DNA from: Phycisphaerae bacterium
GTDB lineage: Bacteria > Planctomycetota > Phycisphaerae > Sedimentisphaerales > Anaerohalosphaeraceae
Direction of reading: 5' to 3'
DNA length: 48,235 nt
Assembly (NCBI GenBank): GCA_029858345.1
Contig: JAOUFG010000005.1
Coordinates: 1 to 48,235 of the forward strand
The notes beneath the pieces were generated by a model, which had not been told where the DNA came from, ran no database searches, and saw only the letters and a program-made list of their open reading frames with translations. Position 1 is the first letter of the stretch, and the number at the start of each line of letters is the position of its first letter. Both the position numbers and the translations under genes were made by a program. Below are positions 1-8,956 of this stretch, piece after piece.

Positions 1-79
1 GCGGCTCTGTTGCCGCAAGGTAATAACCCGCGATTTTCAGTGGCCACACGCCACCGTATCGCATAAGCACTATCGGCTT

Positions 80-1162
80 ATGACGACCCTTTACAATCGC
101 AGGGCCGGTCGTTCCATATTTTCTATGGGGATTAAACTGCTGCGGACCTACAACACACAGAATTACCCTCAGACATCCCGAATGCTGCAGGCGATCCGGC
201 AGTTAAAAGACGAAAACCCGGATTTTGAGATGGTTGTCATGCTGGGAGCGTGGATCACCTGCAAAGGCGCCCATGGCCCCGCGCCGGACCACAGCAAAGA
301 GGATTTTGCATTTAACAAACGCGAAATTGATACAGCCATTGAAATGGCCCATCAGTATCCCGATATTATCAAGATCATCGCCGTCGGCAACGAGGCCATG
401 GTCACCTGGCAGGCCCATTTTGTACCGGCCGCAACTATCCTTAAGTGGGTCAACACCCTCAAAGAGGCCCGAACCAGCGGCCGGATGCCGGCTAAAACGC
501 TGGTCACCACCTCGGACAACTGGGCCGCCCTCGGCGGGCAGAAAAGTTATCACAACGATGATCTGCTTGAGCTTCTCAAGCAGGTCGATTTCGTTTCGCT
601 GCATACTTATGCCTTTCATGATACCTATTATGACCCCGCACTGAAATGGGCCGCGCCGGCAGAAGAAGCCGATTTGCCAATGACAGAACAGGCCGCCCGT
701 GCCGTCAAGCGGGCCATTGCGCATCAGGTCGCTCAATATGATGCGGTCAACCGCTATCTAAGAGAAAACGGCATCAAAAAAGACATCCACATCGGCGAAA
801 CCGGGTGGGCCAGTCTGGATGACTCATTTTATGGCAATGATGGCACCTGTGCGGCCAGTGAATACAATGCAAAGCTGTTTTATAATGCTGTGAGAAAATG
901 GACCACCGAAAGCAACCTGACATGCTTTTATTTTGAAGCGTTTGACGAACCCTGGAAAAGCGACAGCCCTGACGGCTCAGAAGGCCATTTCGGCCTGTTT
1001 ACCGTTGACGGAAAGGCAAAGTATGCACTGTGGGACTTAGTCGATGCGGGTGTCTTTGACGGCCTGACTCGCGGCGGCAACGCAATTGTCAAAACACACG
1101 ATGGCAGAAAAGAAGTTTTACTGAAAAAACTAAAGGCCCCTGCCTTAAAGAAACACCGCTAG
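80..1162 (+). CDS. GH17-type beta-1,3-glucanase, N-terminus incomplete
   Basis: Likely a glycoside hydrolase of family 17 acting on beta-1,3-glucans such as laminarin. Both GH17 catalytic glutamates are visible: the acid/base in VGNEA (Glu105) and the nucleophile in IGETGWAS (Glu240). The conserved strand GIKLLRTYNT and the C-terminal GHFGLFTVDGKAKY segment also fit. Bacterial members usually carry about 30-50 residues before GIKLLRTY, including the first barrel strand, but here only 16 unrelated residues follow the first ATG. The frame stays open to the left window edge without resembling the family start, so the gene is cut by the window, 5'-truncated or frameshifted. No signal peptide is visible. 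It converges on the GH16 operon with a 43-bp gap. The family call is firm; intactness is not. Confidence 0.8.
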   Translation: MTTLYNRRAGRSIFSMGIKLLRTYNTQNYPQTSRMLQAIRQLKDENPDFEMVVMLGAWITCKGAHGPAPDHSKEDFAFNKREIDTAIEMAHQYPDIIKIIAVGNEAMVTWQAHFVPAATILKWVNTLKEARTSGRMPAKTLVTTSDNWAALGGQKSYHNDDLLELLKQVDFVSLHTYAFHDTYYDPALKWAAPAEEADLPMTEQAARAVKRAIAHQVAQYDAVNRYLRENGIKKDIHIGETGWASLDDSFYGNDGTCAASEYNAKLFYNAVRKWTTESNLTCFYFEAFDEPWKSDSPDGSEGHFGLFTVDGKAKYALWDLVDAGVFDGLTRGGNAIVKTHDGRKEVLLKKLKAPALKKHR

Positions 1163-1205
1163 TCCTGTCCGCTCCAACCCAGAAAGCACTTGTGTCAATA
1201 GTAGT

Positions 1206-2711
1206 TTACGGTGTGCTTTTCTGATACACCCTTACATAATCGACCGCCATCTGCTGCGGAAAAGCAACGGTAGATTCTGTGGTAGCCTTATCCCACCAAT
1301 GGGCGCCGACAGCAAAGTTGAGGATGATGAAAAACGGCTGGTCAAACGGTGCCGGATAGGGACCGCTGCTGCTCCACCATGTCGAAGTCGTATAATAATT
1401 CACATCGTCCCGGTACCAACGAATCTGATTCGAATCCCATTCAACCCCATAAATATGGAAATCGCTTGACATGTTGCCAACCGTTGAATCGTCGCCACCA
1501 TTGGACTCATGAATATAAGGATCCGGAGAACTGCCATAATGAATTGTGCCCAGAGCATTAGCCGGATCGCTCATCATCTCGACGATATCCAACTCACCGC
1601 ACGCTGGCCAGCCGACACTGGTAATATCATCTCCCAGCATCCAGAACGCCGGCCAGATCGCGTGACCGCCGACAGGCATTTTGATCCGCGCTTCAATCCG
1701 CCCGTTTTGAAAGCTTTGTTTGCCCTGAGTTTTTATCCGGGCAGACGTATAATCCATGCCCCCATAGTTTTCTCTTCGGGCTTCGATAATGAGTTTGCCG
1801 TCTTCAATCCTGCAGTTTTCCGGCCGGTCCGTATAATACTGCCACTCCCAGTTACCCCACCCATCGCCACGGGTTCCCGTTTCATAGGTCCAGTTTTGTG
1901 AGTTCAGGACAGGGCCATAAAACTCATCTGACCACAACAGCTCATAGCCCGGATAAGGTGTGATTTGATCAAGCCAAGCACTGGCCAACAGCTGGAGATC
2001 TTCTAAGTCAATGAAATTGCTGCCGCTAAGGTTATATGTGCTGGAGGTTTGATGCCAAACTCCTGCCAATTTAGCAAAGTCTGCAAAGTCCACTCTTAAG
2101 CTATTATCGTAATCCGGGCTGTTTATAACATCGAGATCCGGACCGATCAAGGAGGCATTATCAAACCATGCAACGGATGTCCCGCCGCCTGTATCCTGCA
2201 CCATAAGTATAGCGTTAACTGTAGCTGCACCGGCCGGTGCCGTCATTGAACCACTCAAAGGAAGCCATGTATTCAGTACTGCTGTACCATCAATACTGTC
2301 GAGTTCGGTTCCGTAGGGGCCGTTAATTATTGTCCCGTATTCGTCAAAAAATTCTAACTTAATAAAGGCCTTTCCGCCAGTACCGGGCAGGGGTTCAGAA
2401 CTGGAGTTTAAGACGTCGGCGCTCATGGTATAGGTCTCACCCGGTATTACTGAAACCCCCTGGTATGCAAATCCTACATCCCACTGACCGCCTGTAGCCC
2501 AAACCTTGAGGGCGTTGGAACCATAATCAGACCATATACCTCCGTCGATTATAGTCCAATTGGAACTACCCGAAGCAAAATCGCCGTTGTTCAACAACTC
2601 CGCGTTTGCCGCACAGGAAAATAAGAACAACGCCCCAAATAGCAAGGCGACGGAAAGCTGTCTCCCGCATACTATTTCCAAAATCCGCAACCTATACGTT
2701 CTTAAAAACAT
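1206..2711 (-). CDS. Secreted multidomain GH16 endo-beta-1,3-glucanase (laminarinase)
   Basis: A secreted glucanase predicted to cut beta-1,3 (or mixed-linkage) glucans internally. Order of parts: a signal peptide with a hydrophobic core near residues 20-36 ending in an AxA-like site, a carbohydrate-binding-like beta-sandwich (about 38-190), a dockerin-like segment (about 193-248) with two Asp-rich calcium-loop-like repeats of the sort planctomycete enzymes carry, then the GH16 domain (about 256-497). The GH16 catalytic motif GELDIVEM gives nucleophile Glu373, Asp375 and acid/base Glu378. It starts 13 nt after the stop of the upstream GH16 gene, so the two are very probably one operon. The role of the dockerin-like part is unknown, because planctomycetes are not known to build cellulosomes. 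Confidence 0.93.
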   Translation of the reverse strand: MFLRTYRLRILEIVCGRQLSVALLFGALFLFSCAANAELLNNGDFASGSSNWTIIDGGIWSDYGSNALKVWATGGQWDVGFAYQGVSVIPGETYTMSADVLNSSSEPLPGTGGKAFIKLEFFDEYGTIINGPYGTELDSIDGTAVLNTWLPLSGSMTAPAGAATVNAILMVQDTGGGTSVAWFDNASLIGPDLDVINSPDYDNSLRVDFADFAKLAGVWHQTSSTYNLSGSNFIDLEDLQLLASAWLDQITPYPGYELLWSDEFYGPVLNSQNWTYETGTRGDGWGNWEWQYYTDRPENCRIEDGKLIIEARRENYGGMDYTSARIKTQGKQSFQNGRIEARIKMPVGGHAIWPAFWMLGDDITSVGWPACGELDIVEMMSDPANALGTIHYGSSPDPYIHESNGGDDSTVGNMSSDFHIYGVEWDSNQIRWYRDDVNYYTTSTWWSSSGPYPAPFDQPFFIILNFAVGAHWWDKATTESTVAFPQQMAVDYVRVYQKSTP

Positions 2712-2724
2712 CTACTACCCCAAT

Positions 2725-3636
2725 TCAGTCCGTTGTATCCCTGCTTGATAGACAGGGTCTCTTCTCATCATCCCGTTCAATTTGGGTGTTTTCCTTCGTA
2801 TATAAAAATTCCGTCCATTCATTGGCCGTCAGACGAACCCAATCGACATACATTTTCGCCGGCATCAAGGCGGTGATCTCATTGGGATCGGTTATCCCAA
2901 CATAGTTCCATCCGCCCACAGCCAGGTTCAGAAGAATAAACATGGGCTTGTGATACTCTTCCAGATCAGCCCGCTCGCCGCCGCTGATATCAAATTCCCA
3001 AAAAGAAGTGTCATCCACGGACACCGCCATCAATTTCGGCGTCCACTCAAGCTTAAAAACATGATAGTCATCGTTGTCTGCTTTTTCAGTGAGCGCACTT
3101 TTGCTGTAATCTGCCGTTTTGCCGCCGCTCTCCCAATGCGCTGCAGCCGTAACTTTGCGGTTCACGGCTTCTTCTCTGATCGCTTCGGCGGAACCCATTT
3201 CCATAATATCCAACTCCCCGCACGCCGGCCAGCGAACCTGATCGATGGTGTTTCCCAGCAGCCAGAATGCCGCCCAGAGACCATTGGCCAGATCGGGGCA
3301 TTTAATACGGGCTTCCAGTGTACCATACTTATAGGCCAAGGTACCTTTGGTGCTCAACCTCGCCGATGTAAATTGCTTTTCGCTATATTCTTCTTGCCGT
3401 GCCTCGATGACAAGATTGCCATTTTCAATGTAAGCATTCGCACCGCTGGCACCATCGATGCGGCTTGTATAATACTGAAGTTCGCCATTACCCCATCCGT
3501 GACCCCCAACTTCAGGTGTCCACAGGGTCGTGTCGAGGTTGGGGTCGCTGAAAGTGTCTTCCCAGATGACCCCTGCGGGTACCTGTGTTGACAGAAACAA
3601 AAAAACTATTATTATGGCGAATAATGATACCCTCAT
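2725..3636 (-). CDS. Secreted single-domain GH16 beta-glucanase
   Basis: Extracellular endo-beta-1,3-glucanase-like enzyme of 303 residues. The start is placed at 3636, 25 codons inside the longest frame, because an AGAAAGG ribosome site lies just upstream and a clear signal peptide (MRVSLFAIIIVFLFLS, ending QVPAG) begins there. The remainder is one GH16 domain with the motif GELDIMEM (Glu141, Asp143, Glu146). Unlike the neighbour it has no binding or dockerin-like module, and about 35 polar residues follow the domain. It is first in a two-gene operon and probably acts with the downstream GH16 and the convergent GH17 on laminarin. A promoter with an overlapping dyad lies about 100 bp upstream. 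Confidence 0.92.
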   Translation of the reverse strand: MRVSLFAIIIVFLFLSTQVPAGVIWEDTFSDPNLDTTLWTPEVGGHGWGNGELQYYTSRIDGASGANAYIENGNLVIEARQEEYSEKQFTSARLSTKGTLAYKYGTLEARIKCPDLANGLWAAFWLLGNTIDQVRWPACGELDIMEMGSAEAIREEAVNRKVTAAAHWESGGKTADYSKSALTEKADNDDYHVFKLEWTPKLMAVSVDDTSFWEFDISGGERADLEEYHKPMFILLNLAVGGWNYVGITDPNEITALMPAKMYVDWVRLTANEWTEFLYTKENTQIERDDEKRPCLSSRDTTD

Positions 3637-3733
3637 TAAAACCTTTCTGTATCTCGGACAAAAGCAATCCACCCTGACCCGCCACAGATTCGACATCCGG
3701 TGTCTTGGCAAAACACCCCTCGTACCGTATTAG

Positions 3734-3762
3734 AGTATAGCAGATTTGCCCACAAGAACCAA
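3734..3762 (-). promoter_or_regulatory. Promoter of the GH16 operon with overlapping dyad
   Basis: Reading the minus strand, TTGGTT and TATACT are separated by exactly 17 bp, giving a sigma-70-like promoter with a leader of about 90 nt before the GH16 start at 3636. A 7-bp inverted repeat CAAGAAC-N6-GTTCTTG (3753-3772) overlaps the -35 hexamer and is placed like a repressor operator. Confidence 0.45.
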
Positions 3763-3847
3763 ATAGTTCTTGACCAAAAATACAATTTTATTAATATAAC
3801 AATCGGTTTCTTTTCAGTTTCGACTTTTCCAGCAAAAGGAAAAGAAA

Positions 3848-4264
3848 ATGAAATACCATGCAATTCTGGCCATTTTTGTCTTGTTTGTATGCGCCCAACT
3901 TGGATGTCAATTCCACCCAAGCTAAGCCAATAACCCTGACCTCGCGATTGAATCAAAGATTGATGCCTATCTGGGGTCACTTGTAGCACAGGCGAAAGTA
4001 AGAAGTTATCAAGGAAATGACCTGTCCGCCCCGGATACCCCTCGCTGCCTGCCTAAAGCATTTCGCTGTTTATGGTGCATCGCAGGGCGGATACTCCGAT
4101 TAGAGCGACGATGGAGTGGCGTGGGTAAATGGAGACACAAAAAGACCGCCCGTAGCGATGGTATGAGAGCGTCCTCTCAAACACTACGAGCGGCAGAAGG
4201 AGCTTTGTTATACATTGACTATACCCAATCGGTCTATCCGTGTCAATTGTTTTTGCATGTATGA
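3848..4264 (+). pseudogene. Possible lipoprotein gene interrupted by an in-frame TAA
   Basis: An AGGA site seven bases before the ATG at 3848 precedes a convincing lipoprotein signal: a hydrophobic run followed by QLGC, a type II signal peptidase box. The frame then hits TAA at 3923-3925, after 25 codons. Past that stop the same frame is open for another 112 codons to TGA at 4262-4264. The first 35 or so codons (NPDLAIESKIDAYLG and on) look protein-like; the later part does not. This could be a decayed lipoprotein gene, a very short lipopeptide, or a sequencing error. It is divergent from the GH16 operon. I do not recognise the family. Confidence 0.3.
4148..4194 (-). terminator. Nested hairpin followed by a T-rich run (minus strand)
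   Basis: A hairpin is formed by TGAGAG/CTCTCA with a 4-nt loop inside CGTAG/CTACG and GCC/GGC arms. On the minus strand it is followed by TCTTTTTG, as at an intrinsic terminator. It lies about 210 nt beyond the 3' end of tRNA-Lys, so it may end that transcript or an unannotated RNA between them. The rest of 4265-4401 shows nothing else recognisable. Confidence 0.3.
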
Positions 4265-4401
4265 GCGTGGGCCATAATCGCCGACTTGATACGCTCCGGC
4301 ATTCCGCTTAACATCCCAAAAAATCCGCCTTTTCGGAAATGAAAATCGGTCGCATATTTTCGGAACCCTCGTAACAACTTGTAAGAAAAAGGGTTACAAA
4401 A

Positions 4402-4474
4402 TGAAGGTGCTGGGACTCGAACCCAGGACCAACGGCTTAAAAGGCCGTTGCTCTACCAACTGAGCTACACCTCC
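4402..4474 (-). tRNA. tRNA-Lys (anticodon TTT)
   Basis: Read on the minus strand, a full cloverleaf is visible. The acceptor GGAGGTG pairs with CACCTTC (one G-T pair), the D-arm contains AGCTCAGTTGGTAGAGC, the anticodon stem ACGGC/GCCGT carries loop CTTTTAA with anticodon TTT, and the T-arm contains GGTTCGAGTCC. The discriminator base is A and CCA is not encoded. A weak 6-bp hairpin (TTGTAA/TTACAA, 4379-4399) follows the 3' end. Confidence 0.97.
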
Positions 4475-4490
4475 GCTGCGAAAGGTTAAG

Positions 4491-4519
4491 AAAGTACCAA
4501 TAAGCTTAGATTTTATCAA
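4491..4519 (-). promoter_or_regulatory. Promoter of tRNA-Lys
   Basis: On the minus strand TTGATA (5 of 6 bases of the -35 consensus) is followed after 17 bp by TACTTT preceded by TGG, an extended -10 arrangement. The predicted transcription start is about 10 nt before the mature tRNA 5' end. Confidence 0.4.
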
Positions 4520-4734
4520 GAAAATTACGTAAAAACAGCGTATTTTTTTGGTATTTCAGCCGGTTTTGTAATCTACAGTAAAGTTGAAGCGAGTTCTTGT
4601 CGAGAAAACACATTGATTACAGTGAAAAAGAATTCATTCGAATACCGAACTGTTTTGGTATAAAATTAGTATTATAGCTATACGATTTACGATCATAATA
4701 TTCTTTTTTGTGTTCCAATAAGCGGATTTAAACG

Positions 4735-5760
4735 GTGAAAATGGTACTTTTTTATACACATAAGAAACATATTGTCACACTTGCGCTGTTGGCTTGCCTT
4801 ATCGGACTGTTCGCGTTCCGGCTTTCAACGGCTGCCGCTGAAGATAAGCCCGATCGCTCCGCAAAACCGGATACCCCGGACAGAAATGATCCCAATTCGT
4901 CCGAGACCGCTTCTGCTCCAGCCCCAACGGGTTCGCCGGACCCGAACGCCCCCGCTTCTGAAAACGACGATGACATTTTTGAACTGAATCCATCTTCTTT
5001 TGCTTTGATCAATAAGGCGTATGAAGGTATTTTTACGCCGGAGTTGGTGACCGACGACGGGCTTGTCAAATACAGTACCCTGAAGCGAAAACGCTATGAC
5101 ATCTTGGCTGCAAAGCGAGAATTAAAGCAACTGAACCCCGCGATCCTGATGAGTCTTTCGAGAGAAGACCGTATGGCGTTCTGGATCAACACCTACAATT
5201 TCTGTACAATTGAACTGATCCTGCGATATTATCCAATCCAGCCAAAGTGGTGGAATATCCTGTATCCGGACAACAGCATCATGCAAATTACCGGGGCCTG
5301 GGAGAAGGAATTTTTTGATATCCAGCGGGAAGAGTATAATCTGCGGGAAATCGAACAGAACTTTCTGTTGAAACGCTATAAAGACCCCCGCATTTGTTTT
5401 GCCCTGTCGAATGCCTCCATTGGCGGAGCAACCCTTCGAAATGAACCCTATCAGGCTGAACGCCTCAAAGAACAGTTGGAGGACCAGGTTAAAAGATATC
5501 TTGCCGCCAGCAAAGGAGTACGCTGGGACAAAGATAATAACATTCTCTATTTGTCAAATCTTTTTCAGGCATACAAAAATACTTTTCTGGCGTCAGAGTA
5601 CGCCACGATTAAAAAATTCCGTGACCGCAAAGAAGAAGAGCGTACCTGGCTGAATTTCATCCTGCCCTACCTGTCCCAAGAGGACATTCGTTACCTTGAA
5701 ACAGCCCCATTCAAAATCAGATTTATTGAAGTTGACTGGCATCTAAACGAGTCCCGATAG
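4735..5760 (+). CDS. DUF547 family exported protein
   Basis: A 341-residue exported or membrane-anchored protein. A hydrophobic segment near residues 13-33 acts as signal or anchor, followed by a Pro/Ser/Asp-rich linker (about 35-75) and a DUF547 domain to the end, with the family hallmark WINTYNFCTIELIL and the downstream LSNASIGGATLR segment. The biochemical role of DUF547 is not established. The first codon may be GTG at 4735 or ATG at 4741; neither has a strong ribosome site. An extended -10-like TGGTATAAA at 4656-4664 is a possible promoter. The gene stands alone upstream of metK. Confidence 0.85.
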   Translation: MKMVLFYTHKKHIVTLALLACLIGLFAFRLSTAAAEDKPDRSAKPDTPDRNDPNSSETASAPAPTGSPDPNAPASENDDDIFELNPSSFALINKAYEGIFTPELVTDDGLVKYSTLKRKRYDILAAKRELKQLNPAILMSLSREDRMAFWINTYNFCTIELILRYYPIQPKWWNILYPDNSIMQITGAWEKEFFDIQREEYNLREIEQNFLLKRYKDPRICFALSNASIGGATLRNEPYQAERLKEQLEDQVKRYLAASKGVRWDKDNNILYLSNLFQAYKNTFLASEYATIKKFRDRKEEERTWLNFILPYLSQEDIRYLETAPFKIRFIEVDWHLNESR

Positions 5761-5817
5761 CCCCCGGGCCGTGAAGCCGCTTTTCCTTGGCTATCCCATT
5801 TTCCCAAAGATTATCTC

Positions 5818-5847
5818 TTGATTTGTACCCCCTTCTGCGGATATACT
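5818..5847 (+). promoter_or_regulatory. Promoter of metK
   Basis: TTGATT and TATACT are spaced by 18 bp. The predicted start near 5854 leaves a leader of only about 39 nt before metK, too short for a classical SAM-I riboswitch, and no SAM aptamer pattern is visible in 5761-5892. Confidence 0.45.
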
Positions 5848-5892
5848 TCGCATTCCCATTAATTGTATCAGCTTGGTCAATAGGAGAGTAAA

Positions 5893-7119
5893 ATGACAAA
5901 GATCAATAAAACAATGAATACCCGCTCCAACGGCAGAGGACACTTGTTCACGAGTGAATCCGTCACCATGGGACATCCCGACAAAGTTGCCGACCAGATA
6001 TCCGATGCGGTTTTGGACGCGATGCTGTCCCATGACCCCAACAGCCGGGTCGCCTGCGAAACGCTGGTCACAACCGGGTTGGCAATGGTTGCCGGCGAAG
6101 TCACCACAACCGCTTATGTGGACATCCCCGGGATTATTCGAAAAACCATCAAAGGAATCGGATATACAGACCCGGCTATCGGCTTTGATTATGAGAATTG
6201 TGCCGTCATCACCACGCTCGACGAACAAAGCCCCGATATTTCACAAGGCGTTACCGAAGGAAAAGGGCTCCACCGCGAACAGGGCGCCGGTGACCAGGGG
6301 CTGATGTTTGGGTTCGCCTGCCGGGAAACGCCAGCCCTGATGCCAATGCCGATTTATTTAGCTCATAAACTGACCGACCAATTGGCCAAAGTACGGCAAA
6401 ACGGAAAGCTGCCCTGGCTGCGGCCGGACGGAAAAAGTCAGGTCACCGTCGAATACGGCGAGAACGGAAAGCCCAAGCGGATTCATACCGTCGTGATTTC
6501 CACGCAGCACACGGCTGATGTGAAATACAAAACGATCAAAAAAGAAATCCTTGACCAGGTCATTATGCCGGTTCTTCCGAAGAAACTGATTGATAGAAAG
6601 ATGATTGTTCATGTCAATCCTACGGGTAAATTTATCGTAGGCGGCCCCAAGGGTGACTGCGGCCTGACCGGACGAAAGATCATTGTCGATACCTACGGCG
6701 GACGCGGCAGTCACGGCGGCGGCGCGTTCAGCGGCAAGGATCCCTCCAAGGTGGACCGCAGTGCCAGCTATATGGCACGTTACATCGCCAAGAACATCGT
6801 CGCGGCAAGACTGGCCGATGCGTGCGAAGTGCAGCTTTCCTACGCCATTGGTGTCGCCAAGCCCATTTCGGTATTGGTGGATACAGAAGGTACAGCGAAA
6901 ATCGATGAGACCATGATTGAAAAACTGATTATAGAGCTCTTCCCCTTGACACCCAAAGGAATTATCAATCATCTTAAATTAAAAAGGCCCATCTATCAGG
7001 AAACCGCCCGTAATGGGCACTTCGGCCGAAATCACCCCAATTTTACGTGGGAAAAAACCGACATGGTCCACAAACTCCGCAAAGCGGCCGGACTGCCCAC
7101 AGCCCGGACAAAAAAGTAG
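5893..7119 (+). CDS. metK: S-adenosylmethionine synthase
   Basis: Makes S-adenosylmethionine from methionine and ATP in the cytosol. The signatures are plain: [12 protein letters not shown] (27-38, ATP and metal binding), [10 protein letters not shown] (131-140), and [15 protein letters not shown] followed by [11 protein letters not shown] in the central and C-terminal domains. At 408 residues it is slightly longer than the usual 385-400, mainly through an N-terminal extension of about 15 residues. The ATG at 5893 is well supported by AGGAG six bases upstream. It is apparently monocistronic, with its own promoter and a strong terminator shared with the opposing TPR gene. Confidence 0.98.
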   Translation: MTKINKTMNTRSNGRGHLFTSESVTMGHPDKVADQISDAVLDAMLSHDPNSRVACETLVTTGLAMVAGEVTTTAYVDIPGIIRKTIKGIGYTDPAIGFDYENCAVITTLDEQSPDISQGVTEGKGLHREQGAGDQGLMFGFACRETPALMPMPIYLAHKLTDQLAKVRQNGKLPWLRPDGKSQVTVEYGENGKPKRIHTVVISTQHTADVKYKTIKKEILDQVIMPVLPKKLIDRKMIVHVNPTGKFIVGGPKGDCGLTGRKIIVDTYGGRGSHGGGAFSGKDPSKVDRSASYMARYIAKNIVAARLADACEVQLSYAIGVAKPISVLVDTEGTAKIDETMIEKLIIELFPLTPKGIINHLKLKRPIYQETARNGHFGRNHPNFTWEKTDMVHKLRKAAGLPTARTKK

Positions 7120-7142
7120 TTGGATCAAATACGGAATCAATT

Positions 7143-7173
7143 AAAAAGCCCGGCATAAGGCCGGGCTTTTTTT
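7143..7173. terminator. Bidirectional intrinsic terminator between metK and the TPR gene
   Basis: A GC-rich hairpin (AAGCCCGGC ... GCCGGGCTT) is flanked by an A-run on the left and T7 on the right, so it can terminate in both directions. It overlaps the stop codon of the convergent TPR gene. Confidence 0.9.
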
Positions 7174-8956
7174 ATTGTTTCTTCGAAGGGGTTTTCGACT
7201 GTTGTGCCTCCAGCTGACGGGCCTTGTCCAAATAATCCTGAGCCTGATTCGGGTCGGCATTGTTCTTGTACGCCTGACCAATGGCCTTCAGAACTTCCAC
7301 ATCGTCCGGACTTCGCTCCAGGGCCGACTTGTACGCATCGATCGCTTCGGCATAACGCTTCATCCGGTCATAAATCTGCCCCAGGATCGTCCACGTTGCG
7401 ACTTCCTGCGGACTGATCTGAACAAGCACTTTCTGTCGCTCAAGCGCCTCGCCCGGCTGATCCATCTTCATATACGCATAGGAAATCGCGGCCAATGCCT
7501 CGCGATTGTCGGGGGCCAGTTTTTCAAGCCGGACCACCTGATCCGCCGCTTTTTTGAAATCCCCCGTGCCGGCATACAGCCGCACGAGTTGGCATCGGCT
7601 CTTTAAGTGAGCCGTATCTTTTTTAAGAATCTCCTTGTATACCTCAGCCGCCTCCTTGCTGCGGTTGAGCGCCTCAAGCACAACAGCCTTGTTGAAATAC
7701 GACGGGATGTTTTCCGGGTCCAGGTTGATCGCTTTATTATAATGTTCCAACGCTTTCTCGTAGCGGTTTTGATTCGCGTACAGAGCCCCCAAACCGTCCC
7801 AGGCACTGGCGTATTTCGGATCAAGGGCCAGGGCGCGTTTAAGAAACGTCTCCGCTTTTTTGAGATCATTGGTCTGTTGGTATAAGCTTCCTAACCGGAT
7901 GACCGCTCCAAGGTGATTGGGTTTGGCGGCCAAAACGGATTCATAAGCGTCAACGGCCTTCAGCAGCTCGCCGCGTTTTTCTTGGACCACGCCCAGATCA
8001 AAAAATGCCTTGATCAGTGACGGGTCCGCCTCGGCCGCCAGTCGATAGTACCTGGCGGCTTCGTCAAGTCTGTCGGTATCCGAATAAAGCCGCCCTAAAT
8101 TGTACAATGACCCGGCCGCCGTCGGATCCAGCTGAACCGCTTTTATCAGTTCGGCAATCGCACCTTCCTTGTCACCGGCCTTTTCCAGTTGAATCGCGAG
8201 GTTGTTCCTTGCTTTGATGTAGTCCGGTTTCAGCACGGTAGCCTGACGATATGCCGCGATCGCCTCTTCACGCTTGCCGCGCTGCCGGGACAGAATATAA
8301 CCCAGCTGGAAATACGCCTTGGCCGATGCCGCCGATCGGTCATACCGTATAATCGAACGAAAAGCTTCCTCCGCTTGTTCTAACTCGCCCATTTTCAGGT
8401 GAATTACCCCCATATTATAGTGCGCCCGCGTATGCATCGGACTCAGTTCCAGCGCCTTGGTATAGGACGCCACGGCATCGGCGGACCGGCCCTGCAACGA
8501 TCGGAGGACGCCCTGGTTGTAATAAAGGCGGGCGTTTTCGGTATCCAGTTCCAGCAGCTTGGTCAGCATCTGATCGGCATTCTGCAACTGATCGGATGCG
8601 ATATAGGCGGACACAAGGGCATTGAGGGTTTCCTCGTTTTCAGGATCCTGACTATGCAGCCGCTCGAGCATCGACATCGCAGCGTCCAGATAGCCTTCAT
8701 CCTTAAGCCGTGCGGCCTCCGAAAGCACCGGATCCACCGAGCCAGTCAATGTATCATCGCCCGCATCGATATACGCGTCATCAGCCAAGCCCGCTACAGG
8801 CCGCTGTGCCACCGCGGCCGGCGGTTGGGCGCCGTCGATCAGGATCGGGGATGGACGGACCTCAAAAACAACTTTGTATTCGAGGAAACAGAGTATCAAG
8901 ACTATCGTCGTCAGCATGATCAGGGTAAACAAGATGTCGCTTTTCTTGTGAATCAT
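7172..8956 (-). CDS. Membrane-anchored TPR-repeat protein, third gene of the ligase/transglutaminase triad
   Basis: A 594-residue protein with one N-terminal transmembrane anchor (about residues 9-26), a linker of about 60 residues, then a continuous solenoid of roughly 14 tetratricopeptide repeats (AxxxYxxALxxxP-type helices) and a Lys/Gln-rich tail. It is probably a scaffold for protein interactions on the outer face of the cytoplasmic membrane. The start is set at 8956, 35 codons inside the longest frame, because GGAGG lies 7 nt upstream and the ATG overlaps the TAA of the preceding gene by one base (TAATG), the mark of translational coupling. Its context suggests that it organises the ATP-grasp and transglutaminase-like partners. 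The precise function is unknown. Confidence 0.9.
   Translation of the reverse strand: MIHKKSDILFTLIMLTTIVLILCFLEYKVVFEVRPSPILIDGAQPPAAVAQRPVAGLADDAYIDAGDDTLTGSVDPVLSEAARLKDEGYLDAAMSMLERLHSQDPENEETLNALVSAYIASDQLQNADQMLTKLLELDTENARLYYNQGVLRSLQGRSADAVASYTKALELSPMHTRAHYNMGVIHLKMGELEQAEEAFRSIIRYDRSAASAKAYFQLGYILSRQRGKREEAIAAYRQATVLKPDYIKARNNLAIQLEKAGDKEGAIAELIKAVQLDPTAAGSLYNLGRLYSDTDRLDEAARYYRLAAEADPSLIKAFFDLGVVQEKRGELLKAVDAYESVLAAKPNHLGAVIRLGSLYQQTNDLKKAETFLKRALALDPKYASAWDGLGALYANQNRYEKALEHYNKAINLDPENIPSYFNKAVVLEALNRSKEAAEVYKEILKKDTAHLKSRCQLVRLYAGTGDFKKAADQVVRLEKLAPDNREALAAISYAYMKMDQPGEALERQKVLVQISPQEVATWTILGQIYDRMKRYAEAIDAYKSALERSPDDVEVLKAIGQAYKNNADPNQAQDYLDKARQLEAQQSKTPSKKQ

Noticed and set aside
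2950-3591. 213-codon plus-strand frame
   Set aside because: Antisense to the GH16 gene with clear catalytic motif and signal peptide.
5761-5892. SAM riboswitch upstream of metK
   Set aside because: The likely promoter leaves only about 39 nt of leader and no aptamer helices are visible.
6358-6972. 204-codon minus-strand frame inside metK
   Set aside because: Antisense shadow of a highly conserved gene.
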